From the NCBI GenBank assembly GCA_009801015.1, contig VHZZ01000066.1, forward strand, positions 222,621 through 254,375: DNA of 31,755 nucleotides, read 5' to 3'. Positions 10,322-22,058 of the stretch are shown in pieces (position 1 is the first letter of the stretch; each line of letters opens with the position of its first letter). This DNA comes from Silene noctiflora. Its lineage: Eukaryota; Streptophyta; Magnoliopsida; Caryophyllales; Caryophyllaceae. The notes below the pieces were generated by a model that was not told the DNA's origin, searched no databases, and was given only the letters and a program-made list of their open reading frames with translations. The position numbers were made by a program, and so were the translations under genes.

Positions 10322-13300
10322 ATGACTAGAGCAGTTCGAAACCGGATTCTTAAGGAGGCTAATGGGGATATCAGTGATCATCTACGCAACCATATACATC
10401 TGACTAACTGTATTCATTTGAAAAACCACATGCATAAACATAGCCCCATATTACATGATAGGTCCCTCATGAGGGACCTTATTGTGCTTCAGAGATCTCG
10501 TTCTCTTAGGGATCCTTCAGCTAGTCCCCCACCCTGGCATTCTCCTGCAGTTGCTGATTTGCTTGCTAAGGATAGTGAAATGGTTGAAAATGGTAGACGT
10601 TCTGTTGGTATTGAGGATTCAAGGGATGGTAGGAAGCTATCGGGCAGTTCCCCGCAGTTTGAAAGTTTTCAGATTGGGGGTATTAATCACCCAACAACTC
10701 TAGGGAGTGAGCGTAGCAGCAAGAGTGGCACCCGGCACATTAGGAGGACGAGAGAAAAAGAATCTAGTCGAAGGAGTGATCTATCTGGTGGTAACCAAGG
10801 TCCGCAACTTGATGAGAATGGCGAAGATTTGTTGCGAGGGTTTTCGGGAACTTCTGAGAGAAGAAGCCGAAAGAGTAGTGTAAAGGGGGATTATAGCCAG
10901 GAGGCCAACCCCAAGACTTTATCTCAGCAGTTGAGTGAAATCCCGGGGGATAGTGATGGCGTGATGTCTTCAAATAATCATCGTAATGAGAGACTCCCCC
11001 AACAAAATAAGGGTTTAGATGAAGGGAAACCAAGTGTTCGTGGGTCCTGCAGCGGTTTTAATAGGGGGAACAGGCGCAAGTTTCGTAGGGTAAAAAGAAC
11101 AACCGGTTCTGCCGGCCCAAGGGATGGCAGGGTTCAAAAGGAATTATCGGTGGCTTCAAATTCATCGGTGAAAGGTAGAATCCAACAAAGGCATCCCATG
11201 GAAGAGGGAGATGATAACTTAGATGGGCAAAATGTTCCAAGGGCCCCACGTAATGGATGTGGAATACCTTTTAATTGGTCAAGAATCCATGATAGAGGTA
11301 AATCATTCATTGACATGGCAGGTAGAAGTTTATCATGTGGTTTGTCTGAATCAAAATTAAAAAAAGGCGGTCAAATGTCCCAGCGACGAGATGTTTCTGA
11401 TTTGAATGAAGCATCAGATCAGTCAAGCTCCTATAGTAAATCTAATTCTGAGGCATTGCCCTTACTGCCTGATGGGTTTGGATCACAAGGGAGCTCTGAT
11501 AATGGTGCGTGGGCCCACGATTATTCTGGGGAGCTAGGCATATTTGCTGACAGCCTTTTGAAGCATGATGTTGACTCTGACCTTGCTTCTGATGTAAGGT
11601 CAGGTGGTCAACACAAGTCGAAAGGGGGACATCATGGTAGACATCAGAACTTGACTCAGAAATACACGCCAAGAACATTCAGGGATTTGGTTGGCCAGAA
11701 CTTGGTTGCGCAAGCTCTTTCTAATGCTGTAGTTCGGAGAAAGGTGGGTTTGTTATATGTTTTCTATGGACCCCATGGAACCGGGAAAACATCCTCGGCT
11801 CGTATATTTGCCAGAGCTTTAAACTGTCAGTCACCAGAACACCCAAAACCATGTGGTTTTTGTGGGTCTTGTGTTTCACATGATATGGGTAAAAGTAGAA
11901 ACATAAAAGAAGTTGGTCCAGTCAGTAATTTTGACTTTGAGAGCATGATGGATCTTCTTGACAGTATGGCGATGTCCCAACAACAATCACAATATAAGGT
12001 ATTCATATTTGATGATTGTGAATCTCTTTCAACGGATTGTTGGGGTGCTATATCTAAAGTAATCGACCGAGCACCCAGACGTGTGGTGTTTATCCTCATA
12101 AGTTCTAGTCTTGAAGTTTTACCGCATATTATAATATCTAGGTGCCAGAAGTTTTTCTTTCCCAAATTGAAAGACGCGGATATAATATATGCTCTACAGT
12201 GGATAGCTACTAAAGAAGGTCTAGAGATTGACAGAGAGGCATTAAAGCTTATTGCATCTCGTTCTGATGGTTCTTTGAGAGATGCTGAGATGACTCTTGA
12301 ACAACTAAGCTTGTTGGGGCAAAGAATCTCTATGACCCTTGTTCAGGAACTGGTAAGTTTGGCACTAACATTTATCTTACTGTGGTTAAAACTTGTTGGC
12401 CCTTGCATGTCGCTATCTTTGAACAAGTATATTGATTTAAGGGTATCAATATTTTGTATCACCCCTTGTTCTTATCTTTTGGGTTCCATAATTGGCTTCT
12501 TTTAAATATAATCTTACTATAAAAAATGGGTCAATGCTTGGATGTTAATTGTGATAATCATCAGTTATATTTGCACGGTGTTGCTCGTTACAATTGATGT
12601 AATATTTGAAGGCGAGTACATCCTAGGAGCCGGGGGTAATCCAATGTGCTTTTATTTTAACACGTGGGAAAAGGTTGTGTACATCTTACCCCGTCCCAAC
12701 TATAAACGAGAGCCTTTTGCAAGTGTAATGCTTTTGCTGTCAATAATCTTGTTTCATGTGTTTTTGAGTGTAACCTTGCGTACACCTAATTACCCCTGTT
12801 AACAGTTGGAATGTGTGATTCATTCTGAATTTTTGTTGTAGACTTTCTTCTTGATGTAAACGACTAGTCTTGCTAGATTCAGAACTGATTGGTTTATGCT
12901 CAGTTCAGTGAGGAAACATAATTTCAGAATTCAAAATTGGTATCGGAACATTTTTGTAGAGGCGCCACCTCTATGATATCTTTTGTACTTGGGTGTCTCT
13001 TGGTGTTCCTTAATTAAAAAGGCATGGTTATCATAGTTGTTTCTTACTGGAAATTTTGATCACCTCTATTTTCGTATGTTTGTTAGTGTTATTATGAAAG
13101 CTACTGAAACTGTTTGGAATGATCGGTTGTATTACACTTTGTAAGAATGCAGGGAAAGATTATTTTCGAAAACACACGACATTAGTTTCCTTTTGAGATA
13201 CTGCTTGGGGAAGTGCCATTTGTTATTTATATCAATACTTTTCCTCTGTTTTTCCACCACCGTTTCTTTGAGAATCTGGCTGTAGTCAACTACTTGACTT

Positions 13301-16300
13301 TAAATGTGCATGCTCATACGGGTAAAAGACAAGATAGGCATATGAGATACTTGCGCTGTCTCTCTACTTTGAAGTCTCTACAGAAAGTGCGATTTTTCTT
13401 TTTCAGGTTGGTTTGATTTCTGATGATAAATTGGTAGATCTACTTGATTTGGCTCTTTCTGCTGACACAGTGAATACTGTTAAGAACTTGAGGGAAATCA
13501 TGGAAAGCGGTGTTGAGCCATTGGCATTGATGTCCCAGTTGGCGACTGTTATAACTGATATTCTTGCTGGCACTTACGACTTTGCCAGGGAAAGACGGAG
13601 AAGGAAATTTTTTCGGCGACAACCAAGTAAGACTTGATATGTTTTGGCCTGTTAAGTGAAACAATTGTACTCATATTTTCTAACTTCCTAGTAGTGTCAT
13701 CTACGATTGAGTCGTGATGAGCCCGGCACTCGTACATGTAACATAGCTGTTGAAAAGTACTCTAATGTCCCAAAACTAAAGCTGGTTAGGAGTTCATTTG
13801 GTGTGTTGTCGTAGTTGTTTTCTTTGAATGTTATTTCTAAACTGCTGCGACTCATGCAAAAAACATTTACCTTCCAGTGTCAAAAGAAGACATGGAGAAA
13901 CTCCGTCAAGCTCTAAAAACACTCTCAGAAGCCGAGAAGCAGCTGAGAATGTCCAACGATAAACTAACTTGGCTAACGGCGGCATTACTTCAACTTGCTC
14001 CTGACCGACAATATCTACTTCCTAGTTCATCTGCTGAAGATACGAGTTTCAACCATAGCCCACTGGCCCTATATGATGGAAGGGTCGTGACCAGGAAAAG
14101 TAGTTTGGACCGTGGCAAGGTGTCTAATAGTGGGAGACGTTTATCAACTGATGGTGGGGTCCGTAAGAAGCACGGCGGGAGCCCTAGTGGTGCTCAGGAA
14201 GGTAGTAGGGTGTCCGGTAGAAAGCTAGGCAGTGGTAAAGGTATCACGGAAATTGAAGATATTTGGTTGGAGGTGCTGGAGAATATTGAAATTAGCTGTG
14301 TGAAGGAGTTCATGTATCAAGAAGGGAAGTTGATCTCCGTCAGTTATGGTGCAGGTACTCTTTCGTCTTTATATTGATTTCGTCCATGTACTTGGTATAT
14401 TCTTTGTTTCAAGGGGTCTGCAAATTTATCGAGTATTCCGAGGATTCAACAGAGGGGTTTTTATTTGGTGTCTCGTGCTTATTTACTTTGATTCTCTAAT
14501 TAAGATATCCTCGTGCAGCTCCAACCGTGCAGTTGATGTTCAGCTCACCCCAGACTAAATCTAAGGCAGAAAAGTTGAGGCCTTATCTAATACAAGCAAT
14601 AGAATCCGTACTGGGGTCTCAAGTGACAATCGAAATAAGTTGCGAATCCCAAGAAAATGTCCGATTAGCGGGTCGTACACCACTTGTTCTGCCAACAGCC
14701 GAGAGTGGGTCAACCCAGATGAATGTAAACTCTGAAAGTTCTGTTTTCAGAAGAGGAAGCAGGGTTAATACTGGAACCAGTGAAATTGTTGAACTAGAAG
14801 CTTCTCCCAGGGAACAAAAGTTCGGTGATCATGTTGATATACATGGGCAGTCAGAGAAGAGGGGTCTCCGAGATGCACGAGCTAATGAGACGGGAAGAAA
14901 TTGGGAACAAAATCAGTGCCGAAGCTTGGTAAAGGGCAAGGTTTCTCTTGCCCATGTAATTCAACATGCAGAAGGATCTACACAACATAACGCATGGACT
15001 AGACGCAAGGCAGTATCGATTGCTGAGAAGCTAGAGCAAGAGAATCTGTGAGTATTCTGCTAGATTGCTACCATTATTCTAGATGACGTATCTTCCCAAT
15101 TTTTTATGCTCTGACATACTGGACAAAGCTAATCTGATGCGAACCCGGCTGACCTAATCCATATCCGGTCTGAAAATCTCCAGTTCAAATTGACTTTAAA
15201 ATATCTGAAAGGCTGAAATAACTAGTTTGAAACAAAAATCTGTAACTTTATGGACCCTAAAAGACCCAACCCTTAATTATTGACTCATAAACGACCAGAT
15301 ATGACCTGTATCCCAAAAAATGACAAGATAACAGGGTCCTCGTAGTCGCTTGTCAAGAACCAGATCCAAATGACTTGTTTGCCAGGTCTAGTTTCGTGGG
15401 TGTTTGTTGGAGATAGCATATTTCAGGCTGAAAGTTCGAAAATCTTCTGCCTTTAGAGAGCTCTCTTGTAGTTTTTCATGTCTTTTAAAGTCAAACTTGA
15501 GATCATCTTATATACCTACCGCCTGTGCATAATTTTCATACTTGATATACGTATCAAAAATTCAAAATTTTTCCGCTGAAGAATCTCAGTTTTCAGGCTT
15601 GTATGAGACTGTATGAGGACAATATAAATGGGGGATTGGTTAACGAGGAAGTGTCGACAATAGAATTGGGGATGAAGGGAGAACCGGAGAACGTCCTAGA
15701 AATTACTTTTTGTTCAACCTTTGTATCCTATATTCACCTTGAAAATAAACCAATAATGCATTACCTCGTCGGACCTTATGGGGGTACTTATCATTTATTT
15801 CTCTATATAGCGAATGCTTAAAGTTCCAAACTTTTCAGGAGGTTGGAGTCTAGATCCCGAAGTTTGCTGTGCTGGAAAACATCTCGAACACCTCGACGGA
15901 AGGTAATGTGACCAACTTCGCTTATCATTATGGATGCAATGAACTTTTAAGATTAGGGAAGTAAAGGGAGACGAACCAACACAAGTCTAACTCCCGAAAG
16001 AGTTGTGGTTGGCTAACATGCATAGAATAAGCATATGTTGATATCAACAAAGCATGGAAATTAAGGGAGACGGATAGAACTTGGAAACCGAAAATGGATT
16101 GGGGCCTTAGGGATATTAGATCAGCTCATTTACTCGATGAGGCGTTGATGACATAATCCAAACCTTAGGTTAAAACATAAGTTGCTCAAATGTAGCCTTT
16201 TGTTTTTACCCCGTTTTGGTTAATGTTTTTCTTTTTGCACGGATATGTGTCCGCAGGTATCTCGTTTAAAGGTTCGGACACGAAGACCTCACACACTACT

Positions 16301-16349
16301 GAAGCTCGTATCATGCGGAAAATGTCTATCATCGAGGTCTCCAAGGTAG
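10322..16349 (+). CDS. STICHEL-like protein (DNA polymerase III gamma/tau-like AAA+ protein)
   Basis: Predicted exons: 10322-12352, 13407-13626, 13878-14354, 14519-15047, 15839-15902, 16257-16349. All introns are GT-AG and the frame is kept, giving 1137 residues. The start is the ATG before the conserved TRAVRNRILKEANGDISDHL; a TTG six bases upstream is not needed. Residues 1-440 are polar and probably disordered, with a basic patch near 250. Residues about 446-760 form the clamp-loader-like ATPase: Walker A GPHGTGKTS near 483, a four-Cys zinc module (CQSPEHPKPCGFCGSC), a Walker B-like FIFDDCESLS near 560 and an SRC arginine finger. A helical region (MEKLRQALKTLSEAEKQLRM) follows, then a basic tail ending CGKCLSSRSPR. 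Arabidopsis STICHEL controls trichome branch number. Wording matches the STICHEL-like 3/4 branch best, but the exact paralogue is uncertain. Confidence 0.93.
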
Positions 16350-16895
16350 TCTCGTTATGGATCCCAAGATTCACAAGTTTATTGTCAGATCAACCCAATA
16401 TCTTCTTTGTAAGTTCAATCTTAGCAGTCATATAGTCTTAATAAATTTGTTTTCATTTTCCTAGGCATATCATATTGTATGTAGCGTTGCTGTCGTTAGC
16501 ATTTCCCCCTTTTCCACCATTTTTCCGTCTTTTCCACAATTTTTTCTCCTCTTTTCCATTATTTTTTCGCGCTTTTCACTTGTAAGTTATGAACCTTCAG
16601 TTATGGCATTAGAAATAGTCTTTTCTTTGAACAGGGGATAACTTTATGAGGTTGATCATCTGACTTAGGGTAGTATTCTACTATTCATGAATGTAACCTC
16701 GGAAGTCGGAACTAGAAAGTTTCGTGTAATTTTTTTTTCCGGCAATATAATAAGTGGAATTCATCTCTATTTACATTTACTACCGTGTTTAGTTTGGATT
16801 TGAGTTGAGTACGACTGCATGGACGACAATCCAAAACCTGAAGTTGGCTTGATAACCTTTTACCTGTTGATCTAACTGCTTGGCGCTTTTTCAGT
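16350..16895 (+). other. 3' UTR of the STICHEL-like gene and convergent spacer
   Basis: The spacer between two tail-to-tail stop codons is about 550 bp. An AATAAA at 16440-16445 is a plausible poly(A) signal for the plus-strand gene. T-rich ttttccac-like repeats lie at 16505-16575. No other gene is seen. Confidence 0.5.
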
Positions 16896-19037
16896 TTACT
16901 GTTTAGGGACTAGGATGTTGAAGTTGCTAACGGTCCATTCCGCAACTTGGTTAGGAGCCTTGAAAATTTCAGTTCCTATGTTTACAGAAGTCCACTGCCT
17001 CGTAGCTGGAGGTGTTTCAGGGTCCTGTTTATCCAAAATGTAAAAATTATCAACGCTAGGAAATAGAATGTTAGGGCGGTGCTAATGCCACTCGGAAATC
17101 CCTTCTGCCACTCAAATTTTGCTAGTACAGTGATATATCCTCTCAAAATTGAGTGACAGAAGGATTTTTCGAGTGAAATTAGTTAGTGTAAAAATTAGCA
17201 CAAAGAAAGTGTGAAAAAATCCGGTCGCAAAATAAGAGTACCTGATAGAAGTATAGTGACTGAGACAACCTCCCTACATCCAAGTCCCAAGTCCTCGGAT
17301 CACCGACCCACCCGTCTCCTTGTTTAGTTGGGTACCCGTATTCACTCCAAACAGGATGAGGTAAAATCTGCACAATTTCTTGAGGTTGAGGATTACTAAA
17401 GGGATCACAATAGCTAACAGGCTCTTCTAGATATTTTTCGTTTCCTGGCGTGCAGTATATGTGATATGCTCCATAAGGGAAGTGGTCAGTGTCGTTTCGA
17501 TGAACTTTGGACCCATTTGAGAATGTGTGGTAAGGCGGGCAGAAGCGGAGACTTTCGGAGTTGCACCAACTAGGAACACTCGGGTTTAGGATCATCTCGT
17601 TGTATCTTGTAACGTCTGAAGTTACATTTCCGTCACATGGTTGGCCGTTGTTCTTCCAGCAGCTGCCTATGTCCATTAGATAGAATTGACTCAATGGACC
17701 GCCTCCCTTAATCACTTCCAATCTGAATTTCACTTTAAAATTCGGCGATTCTGGTATCTACATTGCGAATATATTGCATATATTAATATTGCAACTGCTT
17801 GAAAAATATAAAGGTCTAATTGAGTAGTAATTTACGTCTCCCGGTCGTAAATTTGTATCGACTTCTATACTAGGAAATTTAGCTCAAAATTTTATCAGAA
17901 GTTCCAATGCAGGAATGAAGAAATGACATTATAATGGTGAACTAAATAAAATGAAAAACGTGAAAATAAAATAGAAAACTCGAAAATTTACTTACAATCT
18001 TTAACATTCCTCTGGAAGGATAATGATATCCCCCAGAAAATCCATGAGTAGCATCAGCTCTCAAGTAAAGCATCAGCCATGGATACTTTTCGGATGTCTT
18101 GAGAACATGGTGGAAAACCCAACTCCCATTACCAACATCCTTCTCCCAGTTAACCGAATAAGCCGAAGTATTATCATTCCCAACCGACTGAAACCTAAAT
18201 GGAGCATCCACATCCCAGGAACCGTAGAAGCTTCCTCGAAGAGTAGTCCTGTTATACCCTTGCAGTGTCGTGTAGTTATGAACGATTGATGGGTGGTTCA
18301 TGCACCCTTTTCCGAAGCAGGGAAACCCATCGGAGGGCTGGTTAGGTTGAGCCATGACTCGGAGGCCGTTTCTTGGGCATGGGGCTGTGGTTTGGTCTAT
18401 GTTACCATTCTTGAGCATGATCATCCAGAAATGCCATGGGTTAGGAGTGTCTTGTACTTCACATTTTGAGGCCAAGTATAGCTCTTTCGTCGGAGCATAG
18501 AGGTCTATGTTTGTAAGTGCCCTTGGATCTCCTCCTGGAAATGGTTGTCCTAGTCCTAGCTTGTTATCGTCCTCGGTTACTCGATGGACTACTGCATATG
18601 GCATCAGATCACAAAGGGAACACTTTTGCCTTCCTGCACATATTCAGTCCTATCAAATTGCGTCATTTATGGGTTAGCAAGTGTCGGTTTTCAATAGACA
18701 GGAACAAGTCAGGTTGTTATGTTCGGGTCTCGGGTCAGTCGATAAAATATGAGTAGAAGATCAAGTGTTACTAACCAGTAGTTTTGAGAGGTGAAGCTTT
18801 GTAGAGATCAAAGCAGTCAGCAACTCTAGGACTACCCATATGTGGAGTTTCCTCACCAACCTCATTGCATTGATTCCATGATTCCAAACCTAATCGTAAA
18901 CCGTCTCTTTTCATCCCTGGGTCGCCGACAGCTGAAACATACTCTTCTCCACTACTTCCACATAACATCATTAATGTACAAAGTGATAGAACAAGAAGTA
19001 TGGCATAATATTTTCCTAGGCAAAAATGCTGGTGCAT
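16896..19037 (-). CDS. Secreted plant protein of the DUF7705 type, function unknown
   Basis: Predicted exons on the minus strand: 19037-18776, 18633-17996, 17757-17242 and 17024-16896. They join in frame with GT-AG introns to give 514 residues. Residues 1 to about 29 are a signal peptide with a leucine-rich core (AILLVLSLCTLMMLC), so the product probably enters the secretory pathway. Family-typical stretches follow in order: VSAVGDPGMKRDGLR, CFGKGCMNHPS, SWVFHHVLKTSEKYPWLMLY, SGGYHYPSRGMLK, PESPNFKVKFRLEV, MDIGSCWKNNGQPCDG and YGYPTKQGDGWVGDPRTWDL. The short last exon (DPETPPATRQWTSVNIGTEI) restores the expected C-terminus. There are many cysteines and NxS/T sites, in keeping with secretion. 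I recall this family as DUF7705; no biochemical role is known to me. Confidence 0.88.
17074..17206. mobile_element. Small hairpin MITE in the last intron of the DUF7705 gene
   Basis: Inverted repeat. The left arm has ggtgctaat, then cactcggaaatcccttctgc and cactcaaattttg. The right arm carries the complement (caaaattgagtgacagaagg, atttttcgagtg, attagcac). The arms are about 50-60 bp with a centre near 17135. It resembles Harbinger-type MITE ends, but I could not define a target duplication with confidence. It accounts for most of the intron (17025-17241). Confidence 0.5.
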
Positions 19038-19154
19038 TTTCCCGTTCCCGTCTTAATTTCAGACAGAAAAGGCCCGTCTTAATTCCCACAGGCTTGCATT
19101 TGTATTAGTAGTAGTAGTTTAGAACTAAGTAAAGGGTATTATGAAGAGGGGGCC

Positions 19155-19162
19155 CTTATATA
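19155..19162 (-). promoter_or_regulatory. TATA box of the DUF7705 gene
   Basis: TATATAAG reads on the minus strand about 120 bases before the start codon at 19037, inside ctctatataagggcc. Spacing to the ATG allows a leader of about 85-95 bases. This is a good candidate by position and match, not proven. Confidence 0.6.
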
Positions 19163-19634
19163 GAGTCTTCAATCATCTTGGAATAAATGCCATTCACACT
19201 AAATCATACTCAAGGAATCATAAAAGTTTATGTTCTGCTTTGGATTTTCGAGAATATACAAGTGCGTCATCTGGTTTAGACCGGATTTGAGCTGGGTAGG
19301 ATTATTAGCCGATAAAAATCCCCTTTCTGAGTAAACATGTGAGAATGAATGCACCTTAGAATCTCTTGCAAGGCGGAATAAGGGAAGGGTCAATCGCACC
19401 CAAGCGTACTACTGATCATTTGAGTAACTTTCCCGGTCATGCAGTTTGATTCCTGATAAAGTGCGGACAGTTTAATGGCTCATTTTGAAAAGTAAAAATT
19501 ATTCAAGAATTTAATTAATTAAGATGTTAAATGTACATTTGATTTCTAAAATAAAATGAACAGTGAGAATTAATCAAGTACCATAATTTTACAAATTACA
19601 ATGTCGCAAAAAAAAAAAAATTGTTATCCGAAAA
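19163..19634. other. Spacer between the DUF7705 promoter and the HSF stop codon
   Basis: Both flanking genes read on the minus strand, so this holds the distal promoter of one and the 3' UTR of the other. An A-run lies at 19608-19620. No further gene is seen. Confidence 0.4.
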
Positions 19635-20907
19635 TCAGCTTCTACCAGCTGAAGTAAGCTGCCCAATGTTGTCAGCAAGATTACTAGTATGTCTGATATT
19701 CCGCCACTGTCTGTCATGATCTATTAATCTAATATCTTTCTCCTTCGCTGCGGGTTCTCTACTTTCTGATTCCACTTTTTCAGAATCAGAAGAACCCGGA
19801 TTTTCGGTCAAAAATTGTTCCCAAAACACATCATTTACTCTTTGTGGCGGCGCTGTTGATGCAATTTCAGCAGTTGCAGGAAGTTCAGAGTTCACAGCAT
19901 TCCTCGGCAAAGCGCATGGGATATCAATATTAAGATTAGTGTAAGAGATTGCAGGGGTCGCGGAACAAGTTGTGGATTCAACCAACTCCAACGGTGAACT
20001 CGTATGCACACATTCATCTTCGACTTCATACACAAGATTCTCCCAAAAAACTAAGCAGGATTCGAGCTTCTCCAAAAATGCAAAATCTAAATCCAATGTT
20101 CTTCTACTACTCATAGTATCATCATCACTTGTTTCGCGATTAAATTGGTCCGGTCCAGAAGCCCTTCTCTTTTTACCATAGTTTTCTAACTGAGGCAAAA
20201 TGGTTCCAAGGTCGGGTTTCTGCAATATACCCGATAAGTAAGACCCTAAATTTAACTGCCATTGTTCCATGTACTGCAACCGCTCCCTCAAATTCCGCAA
20301 ATCTGACTCAATCCCCTGCTCCTCTTGCTTCTGCCTTCGCGACTCCAAAACAAGCAGCTCTTTTTCATGTCTTAGCCGTGTAATATCATCCTTATATTTC
20401 TGCCTTTCGGATTCAGTTACAGGATTAGAGCTAACCTGTACACGGGGATTACTTATGGAGTGACTATGAACCGGCTTTCGTCTATGAATGTTTTTTAACA
20501 GATGTGGCTGCCCTCTTATAAAATCATCATTTTGAAACTCCCATTGTTCCGGATCAACCTTCCTAAAACCCTATTAAACAAGGAAAATCAACAACAACAG
20601 AAAAGCATTAGTCATGAAAGCTTCTCATATATACCTTGTGAAACCGTCTTATATGAGAATTTGTGCTCGTGAAATCTCGAACTTAACTTACATAAGTATT
20701 CAGCTGTCTGATGAAGCTTGAGAAGTTGTTATGTTTAAAGAACTTGGGCAACAAATCCCTTGAAAATTCAGGAGGATTCCACACAACAAAGCTCGTATTA
20801 TTCGAGCTCCACGAAACAATGGAGTTCGTCGCATGATCATCCACCATTTCATAAGTTTTTGTAAGAAAAGGAGGCAAAACATTTGATCCACCTTGAGTTT
20901 CATCCAT
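19635..20907 (-). CDS. HSFA4: Heat stress transcription factor, class A4
   Basis: Exon 1 is 20907-20692 and exon 2 is 20570-19635 (GT-AG intron, phase 0), giving 383 residues. The intron falls in the DNA-binding domain after RQLNTY, the position conserved in plant HSFs. The DNA-binding domain spans about 10-105 ([54 protein letters not shown]). A coiled oligomerisation region (HR-A/B) spans about 125-195, with a nuclear localisation signal KKRR at 205-208. Two acidic-aromatic activation motifs follow: [17 protein letters not shown] (238-254) and [13 protein letters not shown] (319-331). The C-terminus [11 protein letters not shown] resembles the export-type tail of HSFA4 proteins. The length fits the family (about 400). 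It should bind heat shock elements and activate stress genes in the nucleus. A4 is favoured over A5 by the VFWENL and [11 protein letters not shown] motifs. Confidence 0.93.
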
Positions 20908-21126
20908 TCTACTATCGTAGCGATTTACTCGTTGGTTGGTTGCAACTCGCTTCTGTTGCGCATGAGAGATTGATGTTAATTTCCCAATACGGTAATATGA
21001 AGTTGAATAAAATGTTAATAAAAAGGAAGGAAGATTGTAAAGGGAGAAAAGTTGTTAAAAACGTACTGTAGAATCACAGCAACAGCTTTATCTGATGAAC
21101 CTTCAAACTTAAGCAATTGAATTTAG

Positions 21127-21134
21127 TATATAAA
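21127..21134 (-). promoter_or_regulatory. Possible TATA box of the HSFA4 gene
   Basis: The plus strand reads tatataaa and the minus strand tttatata, about 220 bases before the start codon at 20907. This would give a leader near 190 bases, or the gene may have an intron in its leader. Weak because the region is A+T rich. Confidence 0.35.
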
Positions 21135-21533
21135 TGAAAATAATGATTAATCAGTTAAATAATAATGATGGGAAATGAAGGATTCTCAAAGATTTATTAT
21201 GAATATTTAACTGTTTGTTGAAAGGAATTGTTTACTTATTTTTGGCTGGTTTTGTGGGCAATGAAAAAATTGAAACGTTCATTATACTCGAGATTTTTTA
21301 CTGCTTGTATATGACGGGTTATCATAGAGCAAAAGTGCACAACTATATATATGGGCGTAATTTTCGGGTGAGTTTTATGTAGAACGGTTTTATATGGATA
21401 TTTTTTTCGTAGGTGTGCTTGGTAGTTATCTAATAACTGCGTTGACAAAATTTTCACCCCGTGCTAGGACAACTGGATAGCGGACGCGTCGTTTTAGACT
21501 AATAAACTCGTGGAGAAGAGGCAAAGTAGTTCA

Positions 21534-21592
21534 TTCCGGAAAAATGGTCCACGTAGGATGGGCTATTGTCCTCTCCTGTCCACACACGTGGC
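21534..21592. promoter_or_regulatory. Upstream stress-type motifs: TTCCGGAA and ACACGTGGC
   Basis: A TTCnnGAA heat-shock-element core (TTCCGGAA, 21534-21541) and a G-box/ABRE (ACACGTGGC, 21584-21592) lie about 630-690 bases upstream of the HSFA4 start. These motifs fit a stress-regulated factor. Both are short enough to occur by chance, so this is a suggestion only. Confidence 0.35.
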
Positions 21593-21599
21593 ACCAATT

Positions 21600-21929
21600 T
21601 TAGAATCCAAATAATCAAGGTATTGTCACTTTCAATTGGCTCAATTTGCAAAGACTTTTGGACATGGTGGTGAACTGGTGATTGGTGAATGGTGATATTA
21701 CTCTTTTCGTTAATTGTTATCCTTTATTTTTTAGACACTATTTATAAAGGAAGAGAATTCTTAAAATAAATATATAACACAAAATATAGTCATGAGCGAT
21801 CTTGTTTGATTCGTCTTAATGCGTTCGTTAAGATTATCAAAAATTTATAATTTTCTCACTTATGTAAGTAAAGATATTTTCGGATGAAATGAGCATTGGC
21901 AAACGTGCAAAAGACAAAGGACAACAATT
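21600..21929. other. Intergenic DNA before the solo LTR
   Basis: No gene or repeat boundary seen in this stretch. Confidence 0.4.
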
Positions 21930-22058
21930 GAGTGTGTAATACCCGGATATTTTGGGATCCGTACGAGAAGCCTTGGGATGCGTGAGAGCCGTGCGAGAGT
22001 AAGATTTGACCTTATATTAGACCAAGTGGACCTTAGACTAGACCTAGTGAAGATTCGA

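Noticed and set aside
10764-11678. Minus-strand frames opposite STICHEL-like exon 1
   Set aside because: The plus strand there encodes a continuous family-matching protein; the antisense frames have no start context, no family match and no splice support.
12353-13406. A separate gene in the long first intron of the STICHEL-like gene
   Set aside because: The 86-residue frame at 12542-12802 has no conserved motif, and the region is cleanly bounded by the GT and AG that join conserved coding sequence.
16896-19037. Neprosin-type (DUF239) peptidase
   Set aside because: It is a secreted plant protein of similar style, but the conserved wording (CFGKGCMNHPS, YGYPTKQGDGW) matches the DUF7705 type and not neprosin.
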